Origin: Sphingobacterium sp. UBA5670
GTDB taxonomy: Bacteria; Bacteroidota; Bacteroidia; Sphingobacteriales; Sphingobacteriaceae
NCBI RefSeq assembly: GCF_002420705.1
Contig: NZ_DIIM01000020.1
Span: 131,816-195,815, forward strand
Direction: 5' to 3'
Length of the DNA stretch: 64,000 nt
The notes beneath the pieces are model-generated. The model made no database searches, was not told the DNA's origin, and was given only the letters and a program-made list of their open reading frames with translations. Position numbers and translations under genes: made by a program. Shown here piece after piece: positions 18,921 to 28,385 of this stretch. The first letter of the stretch is position 1, and each line of letters opens with the position of its first letter.

Positions 18921-20108
18921 ATGACAGTTTCTCTTCGGGAGGTCAATCAAAAGATTTTAGGCTATGTATCTTTAACTTTCCTTGGTTATTTCACGATCGG
19001 CCTATCGCTTGCAACCCTCCCCATTTTTATCCACCAGACCTTAGGATTTAACACCATCATTGCTGGCCTGGTCATCAGCGTTCAATATATTGCGACATTT
19101 ATGCTCCGCGGTTATGCCGGAAAAATTGTTGACACCAAGGGGCCCAAGGTCTCTGTTTTACGCAGCATGTTATTTTTTGCATTATCGGGCCTGCTTCTCC
19201 TCCTCGTATTTTTATTCAAGTCTCTGCCCTTTATAAGTTTGGGCCTCCTGCTGATTACCCGATTACTGACCGGAATCGGCGAAGGCCTCGTCGGTGCCAG
19301 TCCTATAAACTGGGCATTGATGGAGCTGGGGGATGAACACGCGGCCAAGGCAATCTCTTTCAATGGGATAGCCAGTTATGGAGCATTAGCTATCGGAGCT
19401 CCATTAGGTGTATTGATGGTAGACCATGTCAGCTATGAAACCTTAGCTTTTCTGACAATTGCTGTCGGCATACTCGGCTACCTATACTGCCGCTCAAAAA
19501 CACCTTATCGGGTAAGTCGTGAAAAAACTGAAACAGTAAGTTTTAAACGTGTGCTGCTTTTAGTAGCTCCTTTTGGAATCTGCCTCGCTTTAGGTGGGCT
19601 TGGATTTGGAAGCATTTCCACTTTTATGACCCTTTATTATGAGCACTTCAACTGGCAGAATGGCGCGGCTTGTTTAACCGTATTTGGGATCTTCTTTATT
19701 TTGACACGCTTAGTATTCAATAAGGTCATTGACCAATATGGGGGACTGAAAGTTGCCTTGGTAAGTCTCTTCGTTGAAACACTGGGCCTGATGGTTATCG
19801 CGACTGCTATCCATCCCCTATGGACACTCTTGGGGGCCGCTTTAACAGGCCTTGGCTTCTCTCTGGTATTTCCGGCACTCGGTGTGGAAGCAATCAAAAG
19901 GGTTGATCAAAATCAACAGGGTGCTGCTTTAGCAGCATATGGTTTATTTATCGACATATCCCTAGGTATCACAGGACCTTTAATCGGATTTGTTGCCAAT
20001 AACATGGGTATGACAGCTATATACCCTTTTAGCACCATAATGGTTTCTATCGGTTTTGCTGTCGTTGGAAATATTCTTTATAATAAACGGAAAGCGCTGG
20101 CAAAATAG
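18921..20108 (+). CDS. Major facilitator superfamily transporter
   Basis: This 395-residue protein has about twelve hydrophobic segments in two halves and the MFS loop 2-3 signature in the form RGYAGKIVDTKGPK (near 64-77). The overall pattern is like sugar-efflux/arabinose-exporter type MFS proteins (YhhS family). Substrate not predictable. It is closed by an unusually long perfect palindrome that also faces fabV. Confidence 0.88.
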   Translation: MTVSLREVNQKILGYVSLTFLGYFTIGLSLATLPIFIHQTLGFNTIIAGLVISVQYIATFMLRGYAGKIVDTKGPKVSVLRSMLFFALSGLLLLLVFLFKSLPFISLGLLLITRLLTGIGEGLVGASPINWALMELGDEHAAKAISFNGIASYGALAIGAPLGVLMVDHVSYETLAFLTIAVGILGYLYCRSKTPYRVSREKTETVSFKRVLLLVAPFGICLALGGLGFGSISTFMTLYYEHFNWQNGAACLTVFGIFFILTRLVFNKVIDQYGGLKVALVSLFVETLGLMVIATAIHPLWTLLGAALTGLGFSLVFPALGVEAIKRVDQNQQGAALAAYGLFIDISLGITGPLIGFVANNMGMTAIYPFSTIMVSIGFAVVGNILYNKRKALAK

Positions 20109-20147
20109 TCCACTGCAATAGAAATAGGGACTTGTCAAATCGTTTAA

Positions 20148-20191
20148 TACAACAAAGAGCGGCAGTGTATACACTGCCGCTCTTTGTTGTA
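20148..20191. terminator. Perfect 44-bp palindrome, probable bidirectional terminator
   Basis: The two 22-base arms are exactly complementary with no spacer, centred at 20169/20170 on GTATAC. It lies between the convergent MFS and fabV genes. The ends (TACAACAAAG and CTTTGTTGTA) lack a long T-run, so termination would rely on stem strength. Confidence 0.75.
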
Positions 20192-20206
20192 GTTAACTCC
20201 TTTATG

Positions 20207-21409
20207 TTAGCCTTCAATACTAGGTACACCAACAACTTCATTGGTATCCGCATTGTAGTCGATGCCATCAAAATTGAAACCGAATAAATTGAAAAACTCA
20301 TTACGGTAACCTTCAATATCTGAAATTTCAGCTAAGTTTTCGGTTGTCGCTTTTTCCCACAACGCTGCAACTTCAGCTTGAACATCTTCACGCATTTCTA
20401 AATCGTCCACACGGATACGACCTTTATCGTCAAGCAATACCTTTCCGTCGGCTGTATAGAGACGCTCAGCAAACAAACGTTGCATTTGTTCGATTGTACC
20501 TTCATGAATTCCTTTCTCTTTCATTACTTTATACAATAGAGAAATGTATAAAGGAACCACAGGAATAGCAGAACTCGATTGTGTAACCAAGGCTTTATTA
20601 ACAGATACATAAGATACACCATGAATATCGCTCAAAATAGCGTTTATCGCAGGCACCGTTCCTTCTAAATCATCTTTAGCACGACCAATAGTACCATTAC
20701 GATAAATCGGATAAGTAAGCTCAGGGCCTATATAAGAATAAGCAACTGTTTTAGCGCCATCGGCCAATACACCAGCAGCTTTCAGATCTTCGATCCAAAA
20801 TTTCCAATCCTCTCCACCCATTACAGCTACCGTATTTGCAATATCCTCTTCATTTTCTACCGGCTGAATGGTAATATCTGAAATTACACCGGTATGAAAA
20901 TCTACAGTTTTATTGGTAAACGGTTCGTGTATTGGTTTCAAAACAGAAGCGTGTGCCACGCCAGTCTTTGGATGCGTACGACGCGGTGAGGCCAAACTAT
21001 AAACCACTAAATCAACCTGTCCCAAATCTTTTTTAATAAGCTCAATGGTTTGTTTTTTCACTTCGTCGGAAAACGCATCACCATTAATACTTTTGGCATA
21101 TAATCCCGCTTCATGGGCTTCTTTTTCAAAAGCTGCGGAGTTGTACCATCCAGCAGTTCCTGGCTTGCCTTCTGCTGCAGGTTTTTCAAAAAATACACCG
21201 ATTGTAGCAGCTCCAGAACCAAATGCTGCAGAAATCCGAGATGCAATACCAAATCCTGTAGAAGCACCGATCACCAATACTTTCTTCGGACCATTCGCGA
21301 TCTCACCTTTGGATTTCACGTATTCAATTTGATTTTTAATGTTTTGCGCAGCCCCTTGTGGATGCGAGGTTAAACAAATAAAACCTCTAGTTCTTGGTTG
21401 TATAATCAT
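20207..21409 (-). CDS. fabV: Enoyl-[acyl-carrier-protein] reductase, FabV type
   Basis: This 400-residue NADH-dependent enzyme reduces the trans-2 double bond of enoyl-ACP (or crotonyl-CoA), the last step of each fatty acid elongation cycle. The N-terminus MIIQPRTRGFICLTSHPQ and the dinucleotide-binding VLVIGASTGFG are characteristic of FabV/trans-2-enoyl-CoA reductase. The active-site Tyr-x8-Lys pattern is seen in the stretch YPIYRNGTIGRAK. FabV enzymes of this kind are typically much less sensitive to triclosan than FabI. The gene is monocistronic. Confidence 0.95.
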   Translation of the reverse strand: MIIQPRTRGFICLTSHPQGAAQNIKNQIEYVKSKGEIANGPKKVLVIGASTGFGIASRISAAFGSGAATIGVFFEKPAAEGKPGTAGWYNSAAFEKEAHEAGLYAKSINGDAFSDEVKKQTIELIKKDLGQVDLVVYSLASPRRTHPKTGVAHASVLKPIHEPFTNKTVDFHTGVISDITIQPVENEEDIANTVAVMGGEDWKFWIEDLKAAGVLADGAKTVAYSYIGPELTYPIYRNGTIGRAKDDLEGTVPAINAILSDIHGVSYVSVNKALVTQSSSAIPVVPLYISLLYKVMKEKGIHEGTIEQMQRLFAERLYTADGKVLLDDKGRIRVDDLEMREDVQAEVAALWEKATTENLAEISDIEGYRNEFFNLFGFNFDGIDYNADTNEVVGVPSIEG

Positions 21410-21570
21410 CTTGATTAATTTTCTTACTACTTGTTTTATTGATTAGGCAAAATAAGGAATTTTAAATGAGAAAATCGTGATAAAAATCAATTAGTTTTTG
21501 TTTCATTTTCAATTGAACGGGCATTTGCTTACTTTCACAAAGTTAAGTTTACATCCTATTCATCTTATGT

Positions 21571-22509
21571 ATGCCAGTCCAATTTACAATAAAAAACAAT
21601 AAAAATAATGCACTCCTCCTCGGAACTTTAGCCGCTTTATTTTTTGCCAGCACTTTTGTTCTCAATCGCATCATGGCTGTATCGGGTGGAAGCTGGCAAT
21701 GGACAGCCTCTTTACGTTTTATCTGGATGCTTCCAATCTTGATCCTTATTGTTGCTATTCGAGGAAATCTCGTCGGTTTACTCAAAGAAATTAAATCCAA
21801 TCTGCTTCAATGGCTATTGTGGAGTACCATCGGATTCGGAGTATTCTATGCGACGCTTACGTATGGCGCAAATTATGGCCCATCCTGGCTGGTTGCGAGC
21901 ACCTTCGAATTCACCATTATTGCCGGGATGTTTATTGGGCCCCTGCTCGAAAAAAAAGGACATCGAAAAGGCTTATCCAAAGCCTCTCTCCTCTTTTCCA
22001 TTATTATTTTTTGCGGGATCCTGCTCATGCAGATCTCCGAAGCTCGATCGACTTCCCTGAAGGCCATGTTATTAGGAACCATCCCCGTATTAATCGGCGC
22101 AATTGCCTATCCCTTAGGCAACCGTAAAATGATGAAAATTTCTGGCAATAAACTGGATGCTTTTCAGCGTACCCTGGGAATGACATTATGCAGCATGCCA
22201 TTTTGGATTGTGCTTAGTCTGTTTGGATATGCAGAAAATGGACTGCCTACAGATAGTCAGCTCTTCCAGACATTCCTGGTTGCTTTATGTTCGGGGGTGA
22301 TAGCAACACTGCTGTTTTTCACAGCTACCGACCTGGTCCATCATGATCATAAGGCCCTTGCCGCAGTCGAAGCAACACAGGCCATGGAGGTTATTTTTAC
22401 GTTAATCGGTGAAATCCTTATTCTGCATGCCGCGCTCCCAACAATGTATTCTTGTCTCGGTATTCTCATGGTGGTCATCGGGATGATACTGCATAGCCGA
22501 TCAAGCTAA
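21571..22509 (+). CDS. DMT superfamily permease, putative multidrug-resistance efflux family
   Basis: This 312-residue protein has about ten transmembrane segments in two EamA-like halves. The N-terminal region LLGTLAALFFASTFVLNRIM and the central SWLVASTFEFTIIAGMF match what I know of the putative multidrug resistance efflux transporter group in the drug/metabolite transporter superfamily. Substrate and direction are not known. It converges on the ABC exporter gene with only nine bases between stop codons. Confidence 0.85.
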   Translation: MPVQFTIKNNKNNALLLGTLAALFFASTFVLNRIMAVSGGSWQWTASLRFIWMLPILILIVAIRGNLVGLLKEIKSNLLQWLLWSTIGFGVFYATLTYGANYGPSWLVASTFEFTIIAGMFIGPLLEKKGHRKGLSKASLLFSIIIFCGILLMQISEARSTSLKAMLLGTIPVLIGAIAYPLGNRKMMKISGNKLDAFQRTLGMTLCSMPFWIVLSLFGYAENGLPTDSQLFQTFLVALCSGVIATLLFFTATDLVHHDHKALAAVEATQAMEVIFTLIGEILILHAALPTMYSCLGILMVVIGMILHSRSS

Positions 22510-22518
22510 CCGCTTTAT

Positions 22519-24309
22519 TCATCGTTCATCGGATTGCAATGTCCTGCTTATTTTATTTAAATTCAAACTGTTGGCCATGGCAGAAAAAATATCGTAGTAG
22601 GTACCTTTATTTGCATAAAGATCTTCGTGCTGACCTTTCTCTACAACACGGCCTTTTTCCATGACCACAATCGCATTGGAATCAATGATCTGAGATATGC
22701 TATGAGAAACGATGATAACTGTACGATCTTTTTTGATCGCATCTAAGCTATTTTTGATCTGTTCGGTCGCAATGGCATCCAGATTAGCTGTAGGTTCATC
22801 GAGAAAGATAATGGGAGGATTTTTCAAAAACAAACGGGCGATGGCAATCCGCTGCTGCTGCCCGCCAGACAACGACTGCGCATCGGCATCGTACCCTTTA
22901 GGAAGCTCCATGATCTGTTCGTGAATGTAAGCTTTTTTTGCTGCCTCGATAACCTCTTCCCGCGAGCTGCCCATTTTACCATATTCGATATTCTCAAAAA
23001 TAGTTCCTTTAAAAATATGGTTACGCTGCAGTACCATTCCGATATGCTGACGGAGAAAAGCCGTATCGTAACTGGCCAGATCTACGCCATCCAAAAAGAT
23101 CTGCCCATGACTAGGTTCGTAAAACTTGTCCAGTAGATTGATAATCGTGCTCTTTCCAGCACCACTCAAACCAACCAAAGCTGTTATTTCATTCGGTTTA
23201 ATAGCAAAGCTCACATTCTTCAGGGCAACTGTACCATTGGGATATTCAAAAGATACATGCCTCAATTCCAGATCGCCGTGTATGTGAGCAGGCTTATAAT
23301 TACCTTTGGATTCAATCTGCTCATCGGATTCTAAAATCTCAAAAAAGGATTCTGAATAAATCAAAGCATCGTTTACTTCATCATATATACGGTGCAGCTG
23401 GCGTATAGGCGCCGAGACGTTATTGAACAACATGATATGAAACATAATGGCGCCAATAGTAATCTGACCAGAAAGCACAAGATAGGCCGTCAATACGATG
23501 ATCATGACGACAGCTATCTGTTCAACAAAATTTTTAATGCTGTCGTAAAGGAAACTTGTTTTACGGGTTGCCATTTGATTTTCGGTCATTTCATATTGGA
23601 TCTTCTCATGGCGCTTAGCCTCTTCCGGCTCACGGACAAAAGATTTAATAACCAAAATCGAATCGATCAAACTTATAATCCGGTTATTTTTTGATTCCCG
23701 ATAATTGCGCATCTGTCGCCGAAAACCTGTTAATTTTGACGCTTGAGCCTGACCGATATAGAGATACAAAGGAATCACAGCTACACCGACCAAACCTACG
23801 TATACATTTGCGTAGAACATGCAGATGAGCGCAATAATTGCGTTTGCAAACAATGGAAGAATATCAATAAAAAAATTCTGTACCAACCGGGTCAATGAAC
23901 TAATTCCTGCATCAATCCGGGTAGCCAATTTTCCGCTTTCATTATCTGCTGAGGTATAGAAGGCCAGCCTATACGTTAAAATACGGTTAACAATTGACTG
24001 GGAGAAGTCACGGGCAATATAGATCCGGAGTTTTTCGCCATAAAACTTCTGCCCAAACTGAACCAATGCATAAATAATTTCCTTCGCCAATAAGACCATA
24101 CTGATCATACCAACGAGATACATGCCTTTGGACAACGGTTCTTTGGCAACCATCAGCACATTAATTTGGTCTACAGTATAGCGTAAGATAAAAGCATTGA
24201 TCTGCGCGGCAAAGGAACCGACTACGGTCAATAGCAAGGTATAAATAATCAGTCTACGGTAGGGTTTGGCAAAAGGAACAATTTTTTTAAATAATTGCGG
24301 AATAGTCAT
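22519..24309 (-). CDS. ABC exporter, fused permease and ATPase
   Basis: This half-size exporter of about 596 residues would homodimerize. Residues about 1-320 form the six-helix type IV transmembrane domain. The ATPase domain has Walker A GLSGAGKST, signature LSGGQQQR, Walker B IIFLDEPT and the switch histidine in IVSHS. I start it at the ATG at 24309 (MTIPQLFKK). A longer frame from 24387 adds 26 hydrophobic residues that are atypical. The substrate is unknown; lipids or drugs are usual for this subfamily. Confidence 0.92.
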   Translation of the reverse strand: MTIPQLFKKIVPFAKPYRRLIIYTLLLTVVGSFAAQINAFILRYTVDQINVLMVAKEPLSKGMYLVGMISMVLLAKEIIYALVQFGQKFYGEKLRIYIARDFSQSIVNRILTYRLAFYTSADNESGKLATRIDAGISSLTRLVQNFFIDILPLFANAIIALICMFYANVYVGLVGVAVIPLYLYIGQAQASKLTGFRRQMRNYRESKNNRIISLIDSILVIKSFVREPEEAKRHEKIQYEMTENQMATRKTSFLYDSIKNFVEQIAVVMIIVLTAYLVLSGQITIGAIMFHIMLFNNVSAPIRQLHRIYDEVNDALIYSESFFEILESDEQIESKGNYKPAHIHGDLELRHVSFEYPNGTVALKNVSFAIKPNEITALVGLSGAGKSTIINLLDKFYEPSHGQIFLDGVDLASYDTAFLRQHIGMVLQRNHIFKGTIFENIEYGKMGSSREEVIEAAKKAYIHEQIMELPKGYDADAQSLSGGQQQRIAIARLFLKNPPIIFLDEPTANLDAIATEQIKNSLDAIKKDRTVIIVSHSISQIIDSNAIVVMEKGRVVEKGQHEDLYANKGTYYDIFSAMANSLNLNKISRTLQSDER

Positions 24310-24404
24310 TGAAATCAATTTTATTACAGGACAAACAAATAATCTGACGACATTGTTTAAAGCTAAGTATAAAATCGGGAAGATCACAACGGGAGAATAG
24401 GACT

Positions 24405-24434
24405 AAAAAAAGGCGTATCACCATGTGATACGCC
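24405..24434 (-). terminator. Intrinsic terminator of the S1/P1 nuclease gene
   Basis: GGCGTATCAC (24412-24421) pairs with GTGATACGCC (24425-24434) around a three-base loop. Read on the - strand it is followed by seven T. It separates the nuclease gene from the ABC exporter gene. Confidence 0.9.
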
Positions 24435-24461
24435 CTTCTAAGCGTGCTTTAACGGCTCTGA

Positions 24462-25256
24462 TTATCCGAAGATCCGGTTCAGTACTTTCGCCAGACGCAA
24501 ACCACCTTTCAGCATGCATTGTTCCATGATATCTTTATTTTGATAGACATAAGAATAAGACAAGTTGGCATTATTCGCTACATCGGCATAAATCTTTTCA
24601 GCCAATTGATTCGATTCGTACAACCAATTGGAAAGCTCGCCCGCAGCCAGCTGCGCATTCTCTTGCTTATTATTTACATCCAGAACAGTTGCATACTCGG
24701 TATAGCTATACTTTTCATTATCCACCAGATCACTATCCCAAACACGGTGAATATTGGATTTCTTTCCAAACCAACTTACTTCAATCTTGTTCCCACCCTG
24801 GTCTTCGGCACGGCTAACGTGCATGGGCTGGTGTGCATCGCCCAGAATGTGGATCAGAAAATACAGGTTTTGCTTTTGTTGATCCATCGGAACTGTCTTA
24901 TCTGCAAACGACTTTTCGATACGAATCGCGGTCTTATATAAATTCTCATCTGCCGAGTTTTCCAGCCCCAGTTGAAATTCAGCCCAAGGTAAATTTGAAT
25001 TTAAATTTATAAAATGTGAATTACCGAGCTTTTTAAACTCAGGATTAGGGTCTGACTTGATAAAATCGCCCCAATTGGCCCAGTAGGCCAGCTTTTGCTG
25101 TCCAATGATTTTTCCAATATTCTTTTTAGCCTTTTTAGTTAAATGACGTTCCGCAATTTCAGCGACTACACGATGCCCCGTAGTTCCCCATGCAAATACC
25201 GATGAAAGCTGAAAACACAATGCCACCGCCAGCAAACCCTTAATCATTTTTTTCAT
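24462..25256 (-). CDS. S1/P1 family nuclease, secreted
   Basis: This 264-residue exported protein has a signal peptide (about 1-22) whose cleavage would leave the mature N-terminus WGTTGHRVVAEIAERHL. In this family the N-terminal Trp and the His/Asp residues bind three zinc ions. The other ligands are visible in YWANWGDFIKSDP, HILGDAHQPMH and GGNKIEVSWFGKKSNIHRVWD. It degrades single-stranded nucleic acids and 3'-nucleotides, probably for nutrient scavenging in the periplasm or outside the cell. Confidence 0.93.
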   Translation of the reverse strand: MKKMIKGLLAVALCFQLSSVFAWGTTGHRVVAEIAERHLTKKAKKNIGKIIGQQKLAYWANWGDFIKSDPNPEFKKLGNSHFINLNSNLPWAEFQLGLENSADENLYKTAIRIEKSFADKTVPMDQQKQNLYFLIHILGDAHQPMHVSRAEDQGGNKIEVSWFGKKSNIHRVWDSDLVDNEKYSYTEYATVLDVNNKQENAQLAAGELSNWLYESNQLAEKIYADVANNANLSYSYVYQNKDIMEQCMLKGGLRLAKVLNRIFG

Positions 25257-25378
25257 TTGATTGTTTGTTTTAAATGATGATAAGACTCTTACATGCTAAC
25301 GCATTTGACTCCACACAAGTGATTGTAAACGCCGATTCAAACTTGTAATAGTCCATCTTAGTATATATTGAATTTTAA

Positions 25379-25840
25379 TTATTTGAAAATATCGAAAGCA
25401 TATTTTGCGGAGGACCAAAACTCATCCAGCGCCATCATCCGTGGTTTGAAAAAAGAGATCAGCTCAGGCCAATCTTCTTCTTTAAAAACACTATAACCTT
25501 CCAGACATGCATAGATCTGGCAAATAGGCTTGCCATATTCATCCCTGCCGTCCATATCCCATATCCATTCTTCACCCAAAAGATCATGTAATAAAGCCTT
25601 ATATTGAAGAAATTGTTCGGCCATTAAAGCTCGGATACCAGCATCGGACTGAGACCATTGTATCGCAATTTTGGCCACTTTTTTATCTGCATCCATTTTG
25701 AAGAATAAATGCTTTATGCCTGTTTTGTAATTAATCCAATTGGCCTTCTCACCGTCTGCAGATAAATGTAAAGCCATAAACTGACCAAACTTAGTCCAGA
25801 ACACCTGTTTTAATTGCTTTATCTCTTCCCTTGAATACAC
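25379..25840 (-). CDS. DUF4268 domain protein
   Basis: This 153-residue soluble protein matches the DUF4268 pattern as I know it: an N-terminal FWTKFG stretch, a central NWINYKTGIKHLFFKMDADKK strand-rich part and a C-terminal acidic/aromatic helix. The domain resembles the PD-(D/E)XK-related fold seen in some restriction-associated proteins, but here there is no restriction gene beside it. Function unknown. Confidence 0.8.
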   Translation of the reverse strand: MYSREEIKQLKQVFWTKFGQFMALHLSADGEKANWINYKTGIKHLFFKMDADKKVAKIAIQWSQSDAGIRALMAEQFLQYKALLHDLLGEEWIWDMDGRDEYGKPICQIYACLEGYSVFKEEDWPELISFFKPRMMALDEFWSSAKYAFDIFK

Positions 25841-25860
25841 TGATACAACTTTTAAGTCAG

Positions 25861-25868
25861 CAAAATTA
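25861..25868 (-). promoter_or_regulatory. -7 box of the DUF4268 gene
   Basis: TAATTTTG on the - strand is an exact TAnnTTTG match, 20 bases before the start codon at 25840, in the short gap shared with the divergent lipocalin gene. Confidence 0.45.
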
Positions 25869-25940
25869 ACAAAATAGCTCGGTATGTCTAAACCTTATTG
25901 GTATCAAAATTGTTGTTTTACTAACAAACAAATTCGAAAG

Positions 25941-26477
25941 ATGAACTTAGATAAAAAAAAATCACTCTTACTTTTGGCTGCGGCTGCAATTGGAGCGGTA
26001 GCCTACAACGCTTTGAAGCCTGTCATCTCCCGTCCCGATGTCGTGGATCCTTTTGATTTAGATAAGTACCTTGGAAAATGGTATGAGATCGCCCGGCTCG
26101 ATTTCCATTGGGAAAGAGGATTAAGTCAGGTCTCTGCCGAATACAGCAAAAATAAAAATGGTACAATACGCGTCAATAACCAGGGCTATTCAGAAGACAA
26201 AGAACGATGGAAACAATCTATCGGAAAAGCCAAATTTGTCAATGGTTCGCATGAAGGCGCACTTAAAGTATCGTTCTTTGGTCCGTTCTACAGTGGGTAT
26301 AATGTTGTAAAAATAACGCCGGATTATAAATACGCACTCGTTTTTGGTGACAATCTAGACTATATGTGGATTTTGGGTCGCGAAACGGAAATTCCGGATA
26401 AAATCAGAAATGAATTTTTAACCTACGCCCTACAATGTGGTTATAAGACCGGCGATCTTGTATGGACCAAACATTAG
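25941..26477 (+). CDS. Lipocalin family protein (Blc-like)
   Basis: This protein of about 178 residues has a hydrophobic N-terminal segment followed by the lipocalin motif GKWYEIARLDFHWERG and the second motif region LGRETEIP. Bacterial lipocalin Blc binds lysophospholipids in the envelope. Unlike Blc there is no clear lipobox cysteine, so the N-terminus may be an uncleaved anchor. I prefer the ATG at 25941, since the in-frame ATG at 25884 adds a cysteine-rich stretch that would bury the hydrophobic segment. Confidence 0.85.
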   Translation: MNLDKKKSLLLLAAAAIGAVAYNALKPVISRPDVVDPFDLDKYLGKWYEIARLDFHWERGLSQVSAEYSKNKNGTIRVNNQGYSEDKERWKQSIGKAKFVNGSHEGALKVSFFGPFYSGYNVVKITPDYKYALVFGDNLDYMWILGRETEIPDKIRNEFLTYALQCGYKTGDLVWTKH

Positions 26478-26779
26478 TCGAAGATCGGAGCTAATAGCTG
26501 GTAGTTTAATGTCTTATCCTGGGTAAGGACATCAGCTATTTCCTCAATATCCTCTGGGCTAATAGCATTTCTGATACCTGCATTATAGAGATTAGCTAGA
26601 AACAGTGCTCCCGCTCGCTTTTCATTGAGCGGCAAAATTGAACTCCCGACATAGAAATTCAATACGGATACCGCATAGTCGCCAAACAGATTAAAACCGA
26701 AATCACCATTTTTCTGTAGGCAATAGCGCATCATTTTTTCAAAATCAGAACGCAAAGTATCTTTAATCTCAGTAGTCAT
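26474..26779 (-). CDS. Hypothetical protein, 101 residues
   Basis: This short soluble protein begins MTTEIKDTLRSDFEKMM and is mostly predicted helix. I do not recognise a family. The start at 26779 is preferred over the longer frame from 26830 because a perfect -7 box lies between the two (26805-26812), so the longer start would not be transcribed. Its stop overlaps the lipocalin stop by four bases in convergent orientation. Confidence 0.7.
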   Translation of the reverse strand: MTTEIKDTLRSDFEKMMRYCLQKNGDFGFNLFGDYAVSVLNFYVGSSILPLNEKRAGALFLANLYNAGIRNAISPEDIEEIADVLTQDKTLNYQLLAPIFD

Positions 26780-26804
26780 GAAAATCTTTTTTAGGGCATA
26801 GAAG

Positions 26805-26812
26805 CAAAGATA
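26805..26812 (-). promoter_or_regulatory. -7 box deciding the start of the 101-residue hypothetical protein
   Basis: TATCTTTG on the - strand matches TAnnTTTG exactly, 26 bases before the ATG at 26779. Confidence 0.45.
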
Positions 26813-26854
26813 TAAGGTATAAGCGTACACTTTCCTGCTAGGCCTGACAAAAAT

Positions 26855-26906
26855 GCAAAAAATATCCCAAACAATGTACCGTTAAACAGTAGATTGTTTG
26901 GGATAA
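26855..26906 (-). terminator. Intrinsic terminator of the ammonium transporter gene
   Basis: ATCCCAAACAAT (26864-26875) pairs with ATTGTTTGGGAT (26893-26904). On the - strand a T-rich tract follows. It lies 24 bases after the amtB stop codon. Confidence 0.85.
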
Positions 26907-26930
26907 ACTATGCGTTATGTCGCGACTCGT

Positions 26931-28235
26931 TTACAAAGCTTCAGCATGTTGAGAAACATCCAAACCAAGTTCTTCGTCCGTTTCTTCGACGCGCAATGGT
27001 GCGATAAGATCTGTGATCTTCAGGAGAACCAATGAACCAACGAAGGCGAAAAATGATACTGCAAATAATGCAACCATGTGCACAAAGAACAACTTCGTTT
27101 CGCCAAAAAACAAACCATTGTCCGCAACAATAGGATTAATATTATGATGGGCAAATACACCAGTAAGCACCATACCAACCATACCACCTACGCCATGGCA
27201 AGGGAATACGTCCAATGTATCATCGATACTCGTTTTACTTCTTAGGTATACAACCAGATTACTAACCAAAGCGCCAACCAAACCAATGATCATTGCATGT
27301 GGAATACTAACAAAACCAGCTGCTGGTGTAATCGCAACCAAACCCACAACGGCACCGATACATGCCCCCATTGCCGAAGGTTTCTTTCCGCGTATGATAT
27401 CTACAAATATCCAAGCCATAGCGGCCATGGCTGAAGCTGTAGTCGTGGTCGCAAAAGCGTAAGCTGCCAAAGAATTTGCACCGCCGGCAGAACCAGCATT
27501 AAATCCAAACCAGCCAAACCACAAAAGTGCAGTACCCAATATCACGTAGCTTATACGAGCGGGATTATGAATCTGTGTTTTACGGCCTTTTAAATAAATC
27601 GCTGCCGCCAAAGCCGCCCAACCTGCCGACATGTGTACAACGGTACCACCAGCAAAATCCAGAACACCAAACTTTGCCAATATCCCTTCAGGGTGCCAAG
27701 TTGCATGTGCTAGTGGCATATAAATAAAAATGCTGAACAGAATAATAAATAACATAAATGAATTGAATCGGATACGCTCTGCAAAAGCACCAGTGATTAA
27801 CGCTGGTGTTATAATTGCAAACTTAAGCTGAAACATGGCAAATAAAACCAAAGGTATAGTGGGAAGCGCACCCCAAGCAACATTCCCTAATGTACCTTTC
27901 ATCATAAAAAATGTACGCGGATCACCAACAATACCACCGATATCATCGCCAAAAGCCAAGCTGAAGCCAACAATGACCCAGAGGATGGTCATCAAACACA
28001 TACATATAAAACTTTGCATCATCGTTGAGATTACATTCTTCTTGCTAACCATACCGCCATAAAAAAAGGCAAGCCCAGGTGTCATAATCAACACCAATGC
28101 AGAGGAAGTTAACAACCAGGCCGTATCTCCCGTATCAAATTCTGCCTTGTTTAAGTCAGACAAGTCAATGGATGGAAATACAAGTCCCAATACTCCTAAA
28201 AGAACTAGAACAATGAGTGGAATAATTTTTTTCAT
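26931..28235 (-). CDS. amtB: Ammonium transporter, Amt family
   Basis: This 434-residue inner-membrane channel imports ammonium. After a cleavable-looking hydrophobic N-terminus and a short periplasmic stretch, eleven hydrophobic segments follow. The family signature DFAGGTVVHMSAGWAALAAAI is present, and the paired pore histidines are seen in ATWHPEG and FPCHGVGG. It is divergent from an OmpL-like porin. In Bacteroidota this pairing is familiar and suggests that both respond to nitrogen supply. No glnK gene is adjacent here. Confidence 0.95.
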   Translation of the reverse strand: MKKIIPLIVLVLLGVLGLVFPSIDLSDLNKAEFDTGDTAWLLTSSALVLIMTPGLAFFYGGMVSKKNVISTMMQSFICMCLMTILWVIVGFSLAFGDDIGGIVGDPRTFFMMKGTLGNVAWGALPTIPLVLFAMFQLKFAIITPALITGAFAERIRFNSFMLFIILFSIFIYMPLAHATWHPEGILAKFGVLDFAGGTVVHMSAGWAALAAAIYLKGRKTQIHNPARISYVILGTALLWFGWFGFNAGSAGGANSLAAYAFATTTTASAMAAMAWIFVDIIRGKKPSAMGACIGAVVGLVAITPAAGFVSIPHAMIIGLVGALVSNLVVYLRSKTSIDDTLDVFPCHGVGGMVGMVLTGVFAHHNINPIVADNGLFFGETKLFFVHMVALFAVSFFAFVGSLVLLKITDLIAPLRVEETDEELGLDVSQHAEAL

Positions 28236-28328
28236 TTGTTTAAACTGATTAGTGTTTCAATACATTAAATAAAATTGTTAAAAAAATACGAGAACAAAAC
28301 AAAAACCGACTTTCCCTTATAATTTTTT

Positions 28329-28336
28329 CAAATATA
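28329..28336 (-). promoter_or_regulatory. -7 box of amtB
   Basis: TATATTTG on the - strand is an exact TAnnTTTG match, giving a leader of about 85 bases. No -33 element is obvious, which would fit an activator-dependent promoter. Confidence 0.45.
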
Positions 28337-28385
28337 AAGTCTTTTTGTTAAAAAAATACCATGTTATTATATTTTTTATGATTTT

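Noticed and set aside
24310..24387. Longer start of the ABC exporter at 24387
   Set aside because: The 26 additional residues are hydrophobic and irregular. MTIPQLFKK at 24309 fits the usual start of this exporter type.
25379..25840. DUF4268 protein as part of a restriction system
   Set aside because: No methyltransferase or specificity gene is near. It has its own promoter box between ordinary chromosomal genes.
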